NCBI GenBank assembly: GCA_004794655.1
Contig: SMMW01000009.1
Coordinates: forward strand, 22,501-86,500
DNA: 64,000 nt
Direction of reading: 5' to 3'
From: Marisa cornuarietis
Lineage: Eukaryota; Mollusca; Gastropoda; Architaenioglossa; Ampullariidae
The position numbers were made by a program, and so were the translations under genes. This document shows, in pieces, positions 37,479 to 55,271 of this stretch; within the stretch, counting starts at the first letter, position 1; each line of letters starts with the position of its first letter. The notes below the pieces were generated by a model. It ran no database searches. It was given only the letters and a program-made list of their open reading frames with translations, and was not told the origin of the DNA.

Positions 37479-38914
37479 CGTGTCTCCATCTATAAGCAAA
37501 GCATGACTGTACTAAAGATGGACGTATATATATATATATATGTGTGTGTGTGTATTTGTGTGTGTGTGTGTGTGTGTGTCTACGTTGTACTGAGCTGATT
37601 GTGTGGGGGAGAGATTCTGGCTCTTCCGTCTAAATGTGCAGCAACATCAAAGAATTCGTCGAAAACAGATTTCCCAGATTTGCTTCATTCTAATTCAGAG
37701 GCCTGCGAGTGAAATTTGCCGTTGGAAGCTTTCCTTGTGAACGGAACTGATCCCTATTGCTATTGGTTACCTGTCACGTGGTCTTGAGACCTAATTTATG
37801 GGTATCTTAAAGAACGAGTCGGTTGAAAACCGCGAACAGAAAGCGAACGAGTAATCAGGTTCTACTTCCATCAAGTCTAAAGAAAAAAGATTCAATGTTT
37901 CGAAATTTTTAGACACATTTGGACTTTGCAGAATTTCTAAGTTAATCTCATGGAATGCTGATTTTTAAAGGCAATTTAAAGCTCTCTGTTTATCCTATTG
38001 CTTAGAAAAATCAAAAGTTTGAAGCATGTTGGTTCAGCTGTGAAGCAGCAATCCAGGTACAATGTCCACGATGTTCTCCGATGTGTCCTAACGTCTTTAA
38101 GCCCTCACGCGCTCTCAGACTACAGTGCGGTCTCTCAAAGGAGCGACACGGGTGCCAAGGGTCAAGGCTTAACATCATCATTTTCTCGTGACAAAAAAGT
38201 GCTTACCCCTTGGTAAAAACTTCCAGTGACCACGTGACCGGAATATGAACCTAGTGAACTATTTTGAATAACGTCTGAAATATGTGTCTTGGGGTTAAAT
38301 GGATTTAACCGACAAAGCCATCTTTTTAACAGGAGAGGAAAAAAATGGACGGGGAGGGGACTAACACCATCTGTCTAGCCGTGATTTCACTTCTTCTTAT
38401 AGAACTTCAACATGAAAAGAGTACTTTAATCTTGGAAAGTCTGGAGAGAAGAGAGAGAGGCTGTGTCCCTCCTCTGAGGCTGCTTTCCCTCTGAGTATTT
38501 TAAAGACCTCGCTAAGCATGCTTCAGCCATTTATCTTGTCATTGTCAGGTTTTTTAAAGTCGATATCAGTACAGTATGCTTTTCTCTTTCAGCAGCTTTG
38601 GTTTACTTGTGGTTCAGTATTATGTTTTCTTGTAAGTCAGTTTAAAAAAAAAAAAAAAACTTTGTTCTTCTCTTCTAAGCTTTTTCAACACCCGAAGATT
38701 CTGTAGCCTAGTTGTGAACTCTAAAGTTGCCGGTATGTAGCCTTTTTGACTGCAAATATTCTCCATCCCCTAATAATTCTTCCATCCAGTCTACGCGTAC
38801 TTCATTTATCAGGAAAGCTGAAATGCCACACTTTAGACACGGTGTACCACGTACGGTCTACTGTCCCTACTACCAAACTTGCTTATGGACTTTTTTACCT
38901 TTACATAAAGGAAT

Positions 38915-39264
38915 CCCAGACACTTAATCCCCGGACACTTCATCCCCGGACACTTCATCCCCAGACACTTAATCCCCTAGACACTTCATCCCCAGACACT
39001 TAATCCTCAAAATGAAATTTCAACTCAAAAAATTATGAAGTGAATGAAAAATTTAATTCACATTCAAATAATACTTAACTTCAACATTTATAACATCCCA
39101 GTCTTACGAGAGTTACCCAGAGTTACCACGCGACACATTTCTCTTACGGTTATAATATTTATATTTCACAAAATAGCAGTTTTGTGTGTTGTGTCGTGAT
39201 TTGGGGAGTAAGTGTCTGGGGATTAAGTGTCTAGGGATTAAGTGTCTGGGGATGAAGTGTCCGG
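38915..39264. mobile_element. Foldback / MITE-like element with iterated inverted ends
   Basis: The left end (38915-39006) is about six copies of a 14-16-bp unit of the form CCGGACACTTCATCC or CCAGACACTTAATCC. The right end (39204-39264) is about four copies of the reverse complement (GGGGATTAAGTGTCTGG). The two face each other across about 200 bp of AT-rich sequence. There is no coding capacity. This is the structure of a non-autonomous foldback DNA element. No clear target-site duplication was seen. Confidence 0.75.
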
Positions 39265-40180
39265 TCACCAATTTGTATGATATGGCTATTCATGTCCAAG
39301 AGACAGTTCGTGTAAAGTGACTCCTCGTGAAGTCTGACCATTCGTATAGAGTGGTTATACATGTAATCGGACAATTCTTGTTTAAATAATCGTGTGATGT
39401 GACAGTTTTTTGTGATCATTCCTTTTTTGTGACTGTTCGTGTAATGTGATAATATTCGTAATGTTGAAAGAGTTTTCATTTACTTAATAGGCACATTTTG
39501 GAAGATAAACATTTTTATTTATTGTGTGATACTGTCACGAAGGGCTTGTAGCCTGAATGTTTTAGTGAGTATTTTCTTTGTATTGGCTGTAGATTTGCCG
39601 TAGTTATCTCCAAACCACCTTTTACATCTTTTCGAATCCACTCTTATTCTGAGGAAATATCTTGTCGTCGACTTTGAGTCACGTGAGCTACATTTTTTTT
39701 CCTTGAAGGTTTTTAAGACCCTTCAGCAACTTAGAACTGGTAAAGGGCCGAGTGAATACTAAAGTGCTGCTGGAAATCGCAGTACCACAGACGTGCCTGT
39801 CACTGAAAGGACAAAGACCCTGACCAACAGGGACAGCCCCCATTTTCTAGAGCTTTTTAATTTCCTTGTGAGCACAACCCACGCGCTCGGGTATCACTGA
39901 AAATTGCTTGATATTAATGGTCTCAAAAACGGTTCAGCTCCGTTACCTGAAAGCAATATGCAAAAAAAAATTTCACACAGCTTACAAATAGGAGTCCTAT
40001 TGTTGAGGCTATAAGGAGACGGTCAAGAAGAAAGCTTACTTTCAACTGATATTCTTTATTACTTCTATAAATTGCTTGTGCCAAGTGCTGGTTAGAAACA
40101 GAAAGAAAATAAACGCTCTGAATCAACAAGCAATTTATTTCTAGTTTCTCTCGGCAACACGAACACAATATTAAGATTCT

Positions 40181-40674
40181 TTATTGAGCAGCAACAGCAA
40201 TCTTTTCCCAGAATGCACTCGCGACCTTTCCAGCTGATGTAAGGGGCACGTGTTTGCAAAAGGCTTCTTTAAAAATGTCGGACGCAGTATCAAATATTTT
40301 GACTTCCACGTTTTCTTGCTTATCCGCACAAATGTCACAACGGTTTTGGACATGGAAGCTGCCTGAATGATCACATGCCAAATGAACAAGTTTGTTAGAT
40401 GAATTAACTTGGCCTCGCGGTTCTGTAGTGCCAGAGAGAGAGTTATGCTCCTTCAGAAGCCTTCTATGTTGTCTAGAAAACTGCTTTCGGTAATTGTTTT
40501 CTGCAACTTTCTTTTTCTCCGTTGATGGCGATGAAGGGGAAATGCAATCCCCCACCCAATTTTCTCCCTTTAAAAGCAATCTTCTGTGACTTGACAAACA
40601 CGTGTAATTACGCCGGTGCTGCAGGTTGGAGGGACGGAGGTTGGAACGGAAGACCACGTGACCAATTGTCTGCT
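40181..40674 (-). CDS. Unrecognised open frame, possible terminal exon
   Basis: An open frame of about 160 codons (40181-40657 plus a few upstream codons) without low-complexity sequence, unusual for this AT-rich window. I do not recognise a family. It has no internal methionine and opens right after CGATAGCAG, a plausible splice acceptor with upstream pyrimidines, so if real it would be the last exon of a spliced gene. It contains two related basic segments (SSHRRLLLKGEN and SRQHRRLLKEHN) and a cysteine-containing stretch (HLACDHSGSFHVQNRCDICA). The TAA stop lies within CAATAAAG, so an AATAAA hexamer overlaps the stop. A second open stretch continues in the same frame beyond it (39923-40168). 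It could also be a chance frame or an old transposon remnant. Confidence 0.25.
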
Positions 40675-40962
40675 ATCGAAGGAAAGTGAGACTGGAGCCG
40701 ACAGTCTATAGTTTCTTGTTCTTGTTCCCTAATAGTTACGGCATACAACAATCGGCATGTGTGTCACTCGTCTCCGCTCCAAGGTAATGCCAGGCGGAAA
40801 CAAAACCACAGAGTTCATAGGTGCAGAATGTATTTTTGTGCAGTTTTTGGTAAGTGACCTTTGGGGTTCAAATACCATGGACAGGCGTGCTTGATTAATG
40901 TAACTTTATCGGCGATGACGGGTATGACGATGATAACTGACTATGACTACAAAGATGACTAC

Positions 40963-40963
40963 A

Positions 40964-41014
<51 letters not shown>
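40963..41014. repeat. (GAT)n trinucleotide microsatellite
   Basis: About 17 GAT units preceded by degenerate GAT/GAC triplets (from about 40915), a shorter sister array to that at 43.6 kb. Confidence 0.95.
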
Positions 41015-41015
<1 letters not shown>

Positions 41016-42164
41016 CTTTTACATGTTTAAAAATAATCTTTAAAGTGTTAGTTGATGGTTTATCTCAACACCATTGTTTTGGTCTCCCCAGTGACCCCCG
41101 AAAAAAAATTATCCAATTATCTCTGTTGAAGTAAAGGCCGTGTCAAGTGAGACACTTGCAGAGTAGAGACCATTACCCGATAATTTTTCACAGTGCCTAG
41201 CTATGTTCCGGAGGTATCGAGATGCCCCCATGGTAGAGGCTGTTTTACCTCGGATCCATCTGTCACAGCCACGAAAATCCAGGACAGCGGTAGTCATAGA
41301 TAAAAGGCAAGCAGTGTACCCATGTTTCAGGTCTTGACCTGCTTGATCTGTGCGTGTTTACAAGGAAGAGATTCCCTTACTTCTACCTCCGCTGCTTCCG
41401 GTCTATGGCTGCCCCTTGATCAACATTACTACCAGCCCCAGATCCCAGATGGTCGTAATAATGAGTTTTAAAAACGTTCGGAAGAGAGTAGGTAACGAGC
41501 ATAACTTTGAAAGAGCCAGTAATTCGGATGAACAGACAGGCCACTTTGGTTAACAATTATTTTGTAAGAAAGAGTTGATTACATTGCAGATTTCCTTTGG
41601 TTCGTTCTGCCTCTTTTTGATCTTTTTCTTATTATCTTTAATTCTCTCACTCTGCATACATCTCGTTTGTTTCTTCGTTCATGTGTCTGCTTTATATGTG
41701 AGTGTGTGCGTATCTCTTTCTGTCTCTCTTTCTGCTTGTTTGTTTGCTTGTTTTTTGTTTGTTTGTGTGTGTCCTTTACATCTGCCATCCAGCTCAGATA
41801 TTTTCGAAATATGACTGGGCTTACACGCACAAATCCTCATTTGTTATTAGTTACAGTGGTATAAACATCTGGTCGAAATCGAAAGTAAATAAAATGACAA
41901 CGAAACACCTTTTAAATGTTCTTCTGAAAAAATAAATTTGTTTCCGCTGCATTTAGTTAAAAAGAAGAGGAAGTCAGGGACATGATATGGAGGAGTAAAC
42001 AGCTGCTAAATGATTATAATAAGATTAGTCTACTGTAAAAAAAATCCATACAGGATGTTTGAGAAGCAGCTGGGGGTTGTTTTTTTGGTGCTCCATTTAG
42101 AAATTTGCAAAGTTCCACGGACAAGAACCACTGTTCATGTGCTGTCGACGTGTTGTCATGAGAC

Positions 42165-42470
42165 CTGATGGTAGGATGCTGTATTTAATATCTTCTTGGA
42201 GAACATAATGCTCGAATCTCTTCGAAGCTTTTAATGGCCATCATACTTCCATTACAATTGTTGGAAGACCCATCTGCAACCTACGCTTTGCAGATGACAT
42301 AGATCTGTTAGCAGGAACTACCAAAGAACTGCAAGACCTCACCAACAGACTGACAGACAGCTCACATGCATATGGAATGGAAACCAGCAACTGAAAAGAG
42401 CAAAGTTATGATCAGTGGCAGTGGCAAAGCAGAGATCTATATGAACGGGGTACAGCTCGAAGGGTACTGG
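42165..42470 (+). mobile_element. Decayed LINE fragment: RT catalytic core
   Basis: The plus strand reads LENIMLES, then (after a frame shift) TIVGRPICNLRFADDIDLLAGT with the FADD codons at 42287-42298, TKELQDLTNRLTDSSHAYGMET, a frameshift, and KSKVMISGSGKAEIYMNGVQLEG. This matches the RT palm region of the LINE family on the minus strand at 16.9, 24.6 and 25.9 kb. Only about 300 bp is recognisable. Confidence 0.8.
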
Positions 42471-42956
42471 CACGTCTATCCATGTGCTCCCCCCCCCCAA
42501 CGATAGGTGCCGGTCAAAGGTCAACTGACTGATTGACTGATGCTGTATTGCAGGGCAAGCTGGTTCATTTCAAGCTCACGTGTGGACTAGATGTTCATCA
42601 TACCTTCACCATTGGAGTCGAGTTCACAAGGTTAACAGAGACTTATGTTTTCCATCACACTTATAGAAGAATTGCACAGAAGCTCAGTGACAGTAAACAC
42701 GACAACTTTCTCCGAGAGTTTTTCCTCACTGCGGGACTTCGTTTAGTTTAAAACCATCGCCTAATCTCGCTAGTTAGTTTCCGCTAACAAGTGCGTGAAC
42801 TGCTGCTGGCTGGTCCTTATTTCTTGTCAAACGAAGGATTCTGTGTGAGTGGGTTGTCACATATAAGTCTACTTACGCTCCACTAACAACGAACAGTTTT
42901 TTTATAAATTGTAAAATCTTTCAAATATTTTAGTGTGTAGACACATGTAAATATGT

Positions 42957-43025
42957 GTGCATGTGTGTGTGTGTGTGTGCATGTGTGTGTGTGTGTGTGT
43001 GCGTGTGTGCGCGCGCGCGCGCGTG
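42957..43025. repeat. (GT)n(GC)n alternating purine-pyrimidine tract
   Basis: GT runs end in about eight GC steps (GTGCGCGCGCGCGCG). This alternating sequence is of a kind prone to form Z-DNA. Confidence 0.9.
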
Positions 43026-43623
43026 TATTTGTGTACGAATAGCATTATGCATGTAAATACATTAACAAATAAATATATTGCATGGATTTTTCAGGGCTTG
43101 GTTGTGGTCAGCCCGATTTACCTTCAGAAAGTAACACCAATCAGTGTTCCAACTCTGAAGGCAGTGAAAACAACTGGTGTTAGAAGTAGAAAAACGAAAG
43201 ACCATGCCAGTAAGTTAAGCTTTTGAAAAAGATAATGAGATTTGCTTTCATCGTTTGATCATATTGAAATAAAAAAGAAAAACATACTTGCGTCATTTGG
43301 GATCAGTTTACTAATTGCTTACAAATTTTATTTATCGTCGAGTCATATTAATTTTAGGCAAAAAAGAGTCTTTGCGTAAGGATACATCTGGCGTATATCG
43401 TGAATAAAAATGGTATTTCAAACATTTAATCTTGTAAGAGACAATAAGACGAACTATGAAGAGTGTGTTTTTTTTTACATAAAATCAGATTAATTTTACT
43501 TTCCTCTCGTTTTGTTGTTTGTTTGTCCTTTTTGTATCCTTTGTGTTTCTTCTTCTTTTTTCCATTTTGTTTCTTCCGTTTTCAATCTTAATATCATTAG
43601 TTTTTTTCCCGTCTTGGCTGCTG

Positions 43624-43728
<105 letters not shown>

Positions 43729-44619
43729 CCAGTTATCAATGTAGGTTGCGGGATGACACGTATGAAATACGTATCCCTCTGTCTATCCATCGAGTATTTA
43801 CCAAAGCAATCTGATAGCCTGTAGTACCTTTTGCTCCATGTACGATCATTGAGCTGCCATACCGTAAATGTCGGCGGTAAAACTAGGAAAATATATGAGC
43901 GCGGAAACGAACGACAGTGGAGGGCAGTTTGGCGATTCTGCAGATCGTCAACAAGATGACACGCAGAGAAAATCTGAGTCCGGAAAATGGCCTCCAAGAA
44001 TTGATTTTGGAGCAGACGAGGCAATATGTTGCGAAACTTAATGGGACTGTTAAATGTCTCGTGCATTTGAGGACAAGATGCAATTCACTGTCGCAGATCT
44101 CGGCCTCCAGACAAAGATCAGGCTGGCAAGTAGAGGTCGAGGACTGAGGTCTCAAAGTCCAAACTTTCAAAACATAGGATTCGATCATATCCTGGCCGGA
44201 GGTCAACGGAGTCACGAACTGAAATCTCTTTTTCTCTTCCCACTCTATCTCTCAACTCCATAATATTTTAAACCCACTTCAAAGTTTTTTTCCTGGACAT
44301 CAGTCTGGTATTTGACTAACACCTTGTCAAACAGAACGCAAAGCTGCTGTCCAAGGTTTTGATGGGGGCGTTCCGGTACAGATAATTGGGTCTGGCTACA
44401 AGACCAGTGATTTCTCTCCCAGCCATTTACAAATGAGAAAGGATGGGTGGTGGTGGCTGTGAGACTCTACCTCACTGGGGCTGAAATAGTCGCATACTTT
44501 AATTTGGGTACATGGGAGGGAGAAGGCGGGAGGAGGCCATAGCCTCTGAGCACGAGCTGAACTCGAGAGAAGTTCGTCTGTATATGCAAGCAAAACCCAT
44601 GCGCCAGTCATATTTCTCA

Positions 44620-44632
44620 GTAGTAGTAGTAG

Positions 44633-44699
<67 letters not shown>
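44620..44699. repeat. (AGT)n(GT)n microsatellite
   Basis: Six AGT units followed by about 31 GT units. Confidence 0.95.
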
Positions 44700-44701
<2 letters not shown>

Positions 44702-44994
44702 CGTGTGTTTAGGGTGTGGGTAGGATGGTATTGATATGTGCTTCTGTGTATATGTGTACGTGGGCATGTGCTTATTCATGTATATGTACAAGCATGCTCA
44801 TACCAAAGAAAAGCATGGTTAAACGAAAGAAATATATATATATATATAGTCATACATCACGCCCGGCACCCGAGAGACGGAAGCGAGGACCTGACACCTG
44901 GCGCCATCACCAAGCAACGAGGAAATATCAATCTGGCGAACACTAGTCTCTACACCCTGCTACCTGATACTACCAGCACGCCTTCTCTCTTTTC

Positions 44995-44999
<5 letters not shown>

Positions 45000-45033
<34 letters not shown>

Positions 45034-45036
45034 ACA
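45000..45036. repeat. (CT)n(AC)n microsatellite
   Basis: A short CT run followed by about 14 AC units. Confidence 0.92.
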
Positions 45037-46585
45037 TAATGGCCGTTCCCTGGTTTACTCTGGAAGGCTACATGTACCCCTCTTCACGACCCTACCAGAA
45101 TCGGCAAAAGGTCCTCCTGAAGGTATCATCAACTTTGCTTCTTTTTCTTTTGCCAGGTCCTGGTATTTTCCTTATACTTTTTAGGCTGTTTTCCTTTGTA
45201 AATATAACTTTCGTCGCCCCTTGGAAGCGCAGTCGTGTCATTATTGTCTTAGACCCTTCAGACATTATCACTAATAGATAATAATAATCCCTCTTCCTAC
45301 TAAGTCGATAGTGTCATCCTTCTCATTCAGTCTCTTTAGCCTCTTGATCCCGATTGACATTATCAGTAATGTTTTCATCTTGTCGTTTAGAGGCATTAGT
45401 ATCTTTTATTCTTCGGTTTTGTCAGTGTCTCATTCTATAAACAATGCTATTAGTGCTTTTTAATATTTATACAGCAGCTTTAACTTTTCTATCCAGTGCC
45501 ATTAGTCTCTTGACCCGTAAGTACAATGTTATTTTGTTCAAAGCACAACCAAGTTTCCCACTGACTCAGCTTTAAGTCAATTTTCAGCCAAGTCAGAATT
45601 TTTCTTGTATTTTAGGCAAATTAGGTCTCCTACCTGCAAATAAGTGTTGCCCTTTTAAAACTATTTCCAAGTCAAAATTAAAAATAAGGACACACAACGG
45701 TTCAATTACGTAACAAACGAGGATATAAAAACCCTGTTTTAAAATCCCATTATGTTTTTATGTCAGTATGTTACCGAGAACCTCTTCTGATCAAGGTGAT
45801 GAGCGGGTTTTAACCCAAGCAGTAAACAAGAATCAGTTCTGTTACGAGGCTGTGTGCAAGATGGGGGGAGTAGATGAGTAGAGATCAAGGGGATTTTTAA
45901 TTCCCTATTGACCGTGTGTTTTTTTAAATGATGTTCCTGCTTGTTGCAGAGTATTCTCTTGTGGGTGCTATCTCTCTGTCTCACTATCACTCTCTCTCTA
46001 GCACGCACACACACACACACAGTCCTACCCTCCGACCCCCAAATCACACACAACATGCGGTCCTGTATAAGCACTGGCTTGAAGCTACGATACTTGCTTC
46101 CTTTATTGTCAGTATTACCAAGGAATTTCCTCTACAATCTGCATACCATTCACAGATAATGTTTACAGAAAGAGAGTCATTATAATAATGTCTTCAGGCC
46201 AACTTATCTGACATACAGTCACATCACGCAGGTGATTCCGCTCGTGTATTACCTCCGTGTAACATAAATGAGAAGTAGGGTGTAGCCAGGTATGTACACA
46301 TACACGCACACGAAAAAAGAAAAGAGTTTTTATTGGATGAATGCTTGGAGAAGGCAAAAAGGGGTTCATCTGAGGGAAAGAGACATCAGCATGAAAGGAC
46401 GGATGCATGAATGACTGAATGAATCAGTATTTTGATGTATAAACCCGACCACACAATGAGGCACAAGTGTAAAGATAGTGGTTTAAAATTTTCTGTTGGA
46501 TACACGACTACACTTGAACATGCTTACTTTCTGTAATTCTTTTACCATGTGTCCCTTTTCTTACTCCCTTTTATCTTTCTCCCTC

Positions 46586-46668
<83 letters not shown>
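46586..46668. repeat. (GT)n(GA)n microsatellite
   Basis: About 32 GT units and a GA run, facing an (AC)n array 100 bp downstream. Confidence 0.95.
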
Positions 46669-46766
46669 AAGAAAGATACTCTCTCGCTCTCGTGGGAAAG
46701 TCAAATGAATTTTTGTATTCATCTCGATTTATCATCGCAGTTCCCTTTGTCTTTCTGTCTCTCTCA

Positions 46767-46767
<1 letters not shown>

Positions 46768-46836
<69 letters not shown>
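46768..46836. repeat. (AC)n microsatellite
   Basis: About 33 AC units, in inverted orientation to the GT array at 46.6 kb. Confidence 0.95.
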
Positions 46837-46840
<4 letters not shown>

Positions 46841-47456
46841 AGAGAGAGAGAAGAAAACGTACGAGATATTAGACAATGTGATGGAAAGTGAATGGCATGT
46901 CCTTCTCCTCATCCAATGTTCATTTCATGCATACCCTGCAAGAAACTGATAGGAATAGACTGAGTTCATTCGTGAGCAAGAAATAAAAAAACTTTCAGAC
47001 AAAAAATCAAAAGCAGTAAAAATCCTTATACCAGACCAAACAATGGCAAAATTAGAGTATACTTGGCGTTAATAATGGAACCAAATGTCAAAGAAAAGAA
47101 ACTTTTAACAAAACGTTTGGGTAAATAAAAGAAAAGGAATGTGTAGATGTGTCTGGATGTGGAACCTTAAGAAATCCTGAGTTGAAAACTTTTTTCTATA
47201 AAAAAACGGATCCAAAGTCAGTCTACTTCTCACTCTCTCTTACTCTTTCTACCATGTTACTCAGTGTTATATAAATATGGATGCGCGCACGAAAGTTGAT
47301 TGTCATGTGTAGCGCTCGACATAATTCATGCACCATCATGCATCATGCACGCCACACAACAAGCATTCACCAAACACACCACGAAATAAGAGGCAGTCTC
47401 TGTAGAACTAATCACAAACTCTTCAGTCATTGAGTAGTCGGGCGGAGTGGGGTGCA

Positions 47457-47615
47457 TGAGTGTCACTCCGAACTAGCAACTAAGGCTAAATTATGGCAAA
47501 GCAGTCATGTGCAGAGAAAGAACAGCGTGCCGGAGACGAGATCTGAACTCAGGACAACCAACCCTCACTGTATTGGTGACAAGCTCTGACCGTTGCGCCA
47601 CAAGACCACCGCTGA
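47457..47615 (-). mobile_element. tRNA-derived SINE, near full-length copy
   Basis: The reverse complement has A box TGGCGCAACGG, then GTCACCAATACAGTGAGGGTTGG, here broken by one change relative to the 26.4-kb copy, a B-box-like GAGTTCAGATCTC, GGCACGCTGTTCTTTCTC, and TTAGCCTTAGTTGCTAG near its 3' end. It lacks the GGCATCTGTTTAC stretch seen in the plus-strand copy, so it has an internal deletion. Confidence 0.82.
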
Positions 47616-54140
<6,525 letters not shown>

Positions 54141-54335
54141 TTGGGCACTTTCCGTCCTTGAAGTTTTTACAATTTAGGAGTGTTGGGGCTTTGGCGGAGT
54201 TTATTAAGGACTTGCTAGATTGCAAGTGGACATGAAGATCAGTAGAAAACGATTTCGTGTAACTTTCTAATTTCTCTTCTATCCATCGTTTTATTTGGAG
54301 TAAACTCCTAAATTGGTGCAAGTTCTAATTACAGG

Positions 54336-54345
54336 TGTGTGTGTG

Positions 54346-54420
<75 letters not shown>
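54336..54420. repeat. (GT)n microsatellite with GTTT interruptions and GC end
   Basis: Three GT blocks separated by TTTG steps, ending in GCGCGCGCAC. Confidence 0.95.
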
Positions 54421-54421
<1 letters not shown>

Positions 54422-54767
54422 TGACAGTGTGGTAAACCTTCATCATCTAGTAAATTCTCTAAAATTGTTTGTCTGATTTCAGCATCACCTACCTCATGCT
54501 CCATGGTTTCTTTTCGATTCTGCATGGGCAGGTAACTGAGTGTTTACAAATCCCGTCGAAAAAAACAGAATAAAAATAAGTTATTGAAAATTAATAAATA
54601 ATTAATAAATCGAAATATAATATATTATATTCAGTCACACAGCAGCCTTAAAGGTCCAGTGGGGTACAATATTTTTCTAAAGACCGAGTAAAGCTAAGTG
54701 CGAGATACTTCTTCCCAAACTCTGGGTGAATACACCCATACACACGTCGCCATGCAAAAACAAATGC

Positions 54768-54848
<81 letters not shown>
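54768..54848. repeat. (GT)n microsatellite
   Basis: About 40 GT units, followed by a G-rich stretch and the possible SINE tail. Confidence 0.96.
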
Positions 54849-54849
<1 letters not shown>

Positions 54850-54861
54850 TGGGCGGGGGGG

Positions 54862-54900
54862 CAGTTTGTGTTTTACGCCAAGCTAACAGCCAGATTTGGG
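54862..54900 (-). mobile_element. Possible SINE tail fragment
   Basis: The reverse complement reads TGGCTGTTAGCTTGGCGTAAAACACAAACT with one or two differences from the 26.5-kb SINE tail (broken here: CTGGCTCGGCG / TAAAACACAAA). It sits beside a long (GT)n array. Only about 30 bp is shared. Confidence 0.4.
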
Positions 54901-55017
54901 GAAATAATTTCTCTCACTGAGCTTAACTAACTAGAAAGAATGCTCCCCACTTCACCTTTAAATCTGATACAAATATAGAAATACAAATTTGGAATAAAAA
55001 GGAATGTAAATGTTATA

Positions 55018-55271
55018 TTCAGATTACAATCATTGAATTTCATCTGATTTCATCAGTTAAAGGTTATGAATACATGCCTCCAAACACTTCGGCTGAAGTT
55101 ACACCATCAGTTATCAAACTAAAACAGACACTGAACACCGTGATTTTCAGATCACAATGATTAAAATTCATCTGATTTTATCAGTTAAAGGTTATGAATA
55201 CGTGCTTCCAAACACTGCGGTTGATGCTACGGTATCAGTTCTTAAATAAAAAAACAGACACTGAGCACCGT
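55018..55271. repeat. 128-bp tandem duplication abutting the gene 2 stop codon
   Basis: Two diverged copies (55018-55145 and 55146-55271) in direct orientation. Both contain CATCTGATTT, CAGTTAAAGGTTATGAATAC, TCCAAACACT and ACAGACACTGA in the same order and spacing. The second copy ends right at the gene 2 stop, so both should lie in its 3' untranslated region. Confidence 0.85.

Larger units (their letters stand above)
44300..47456. other. No gene recognised; microsatellite-rich
   Basis: Apart from the listed AGT/GT, CT/AC, GT/GA and AC arrays, only short frames without known domains. Confidence 0.55.

Noticed and set aside
38915..39264. Bacterial-type terminator or attachment site reading of the inverted repeats
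   Set aside because: The arms are iterated 14-16-bp units over 60-90 bp, as in foldback transposons.
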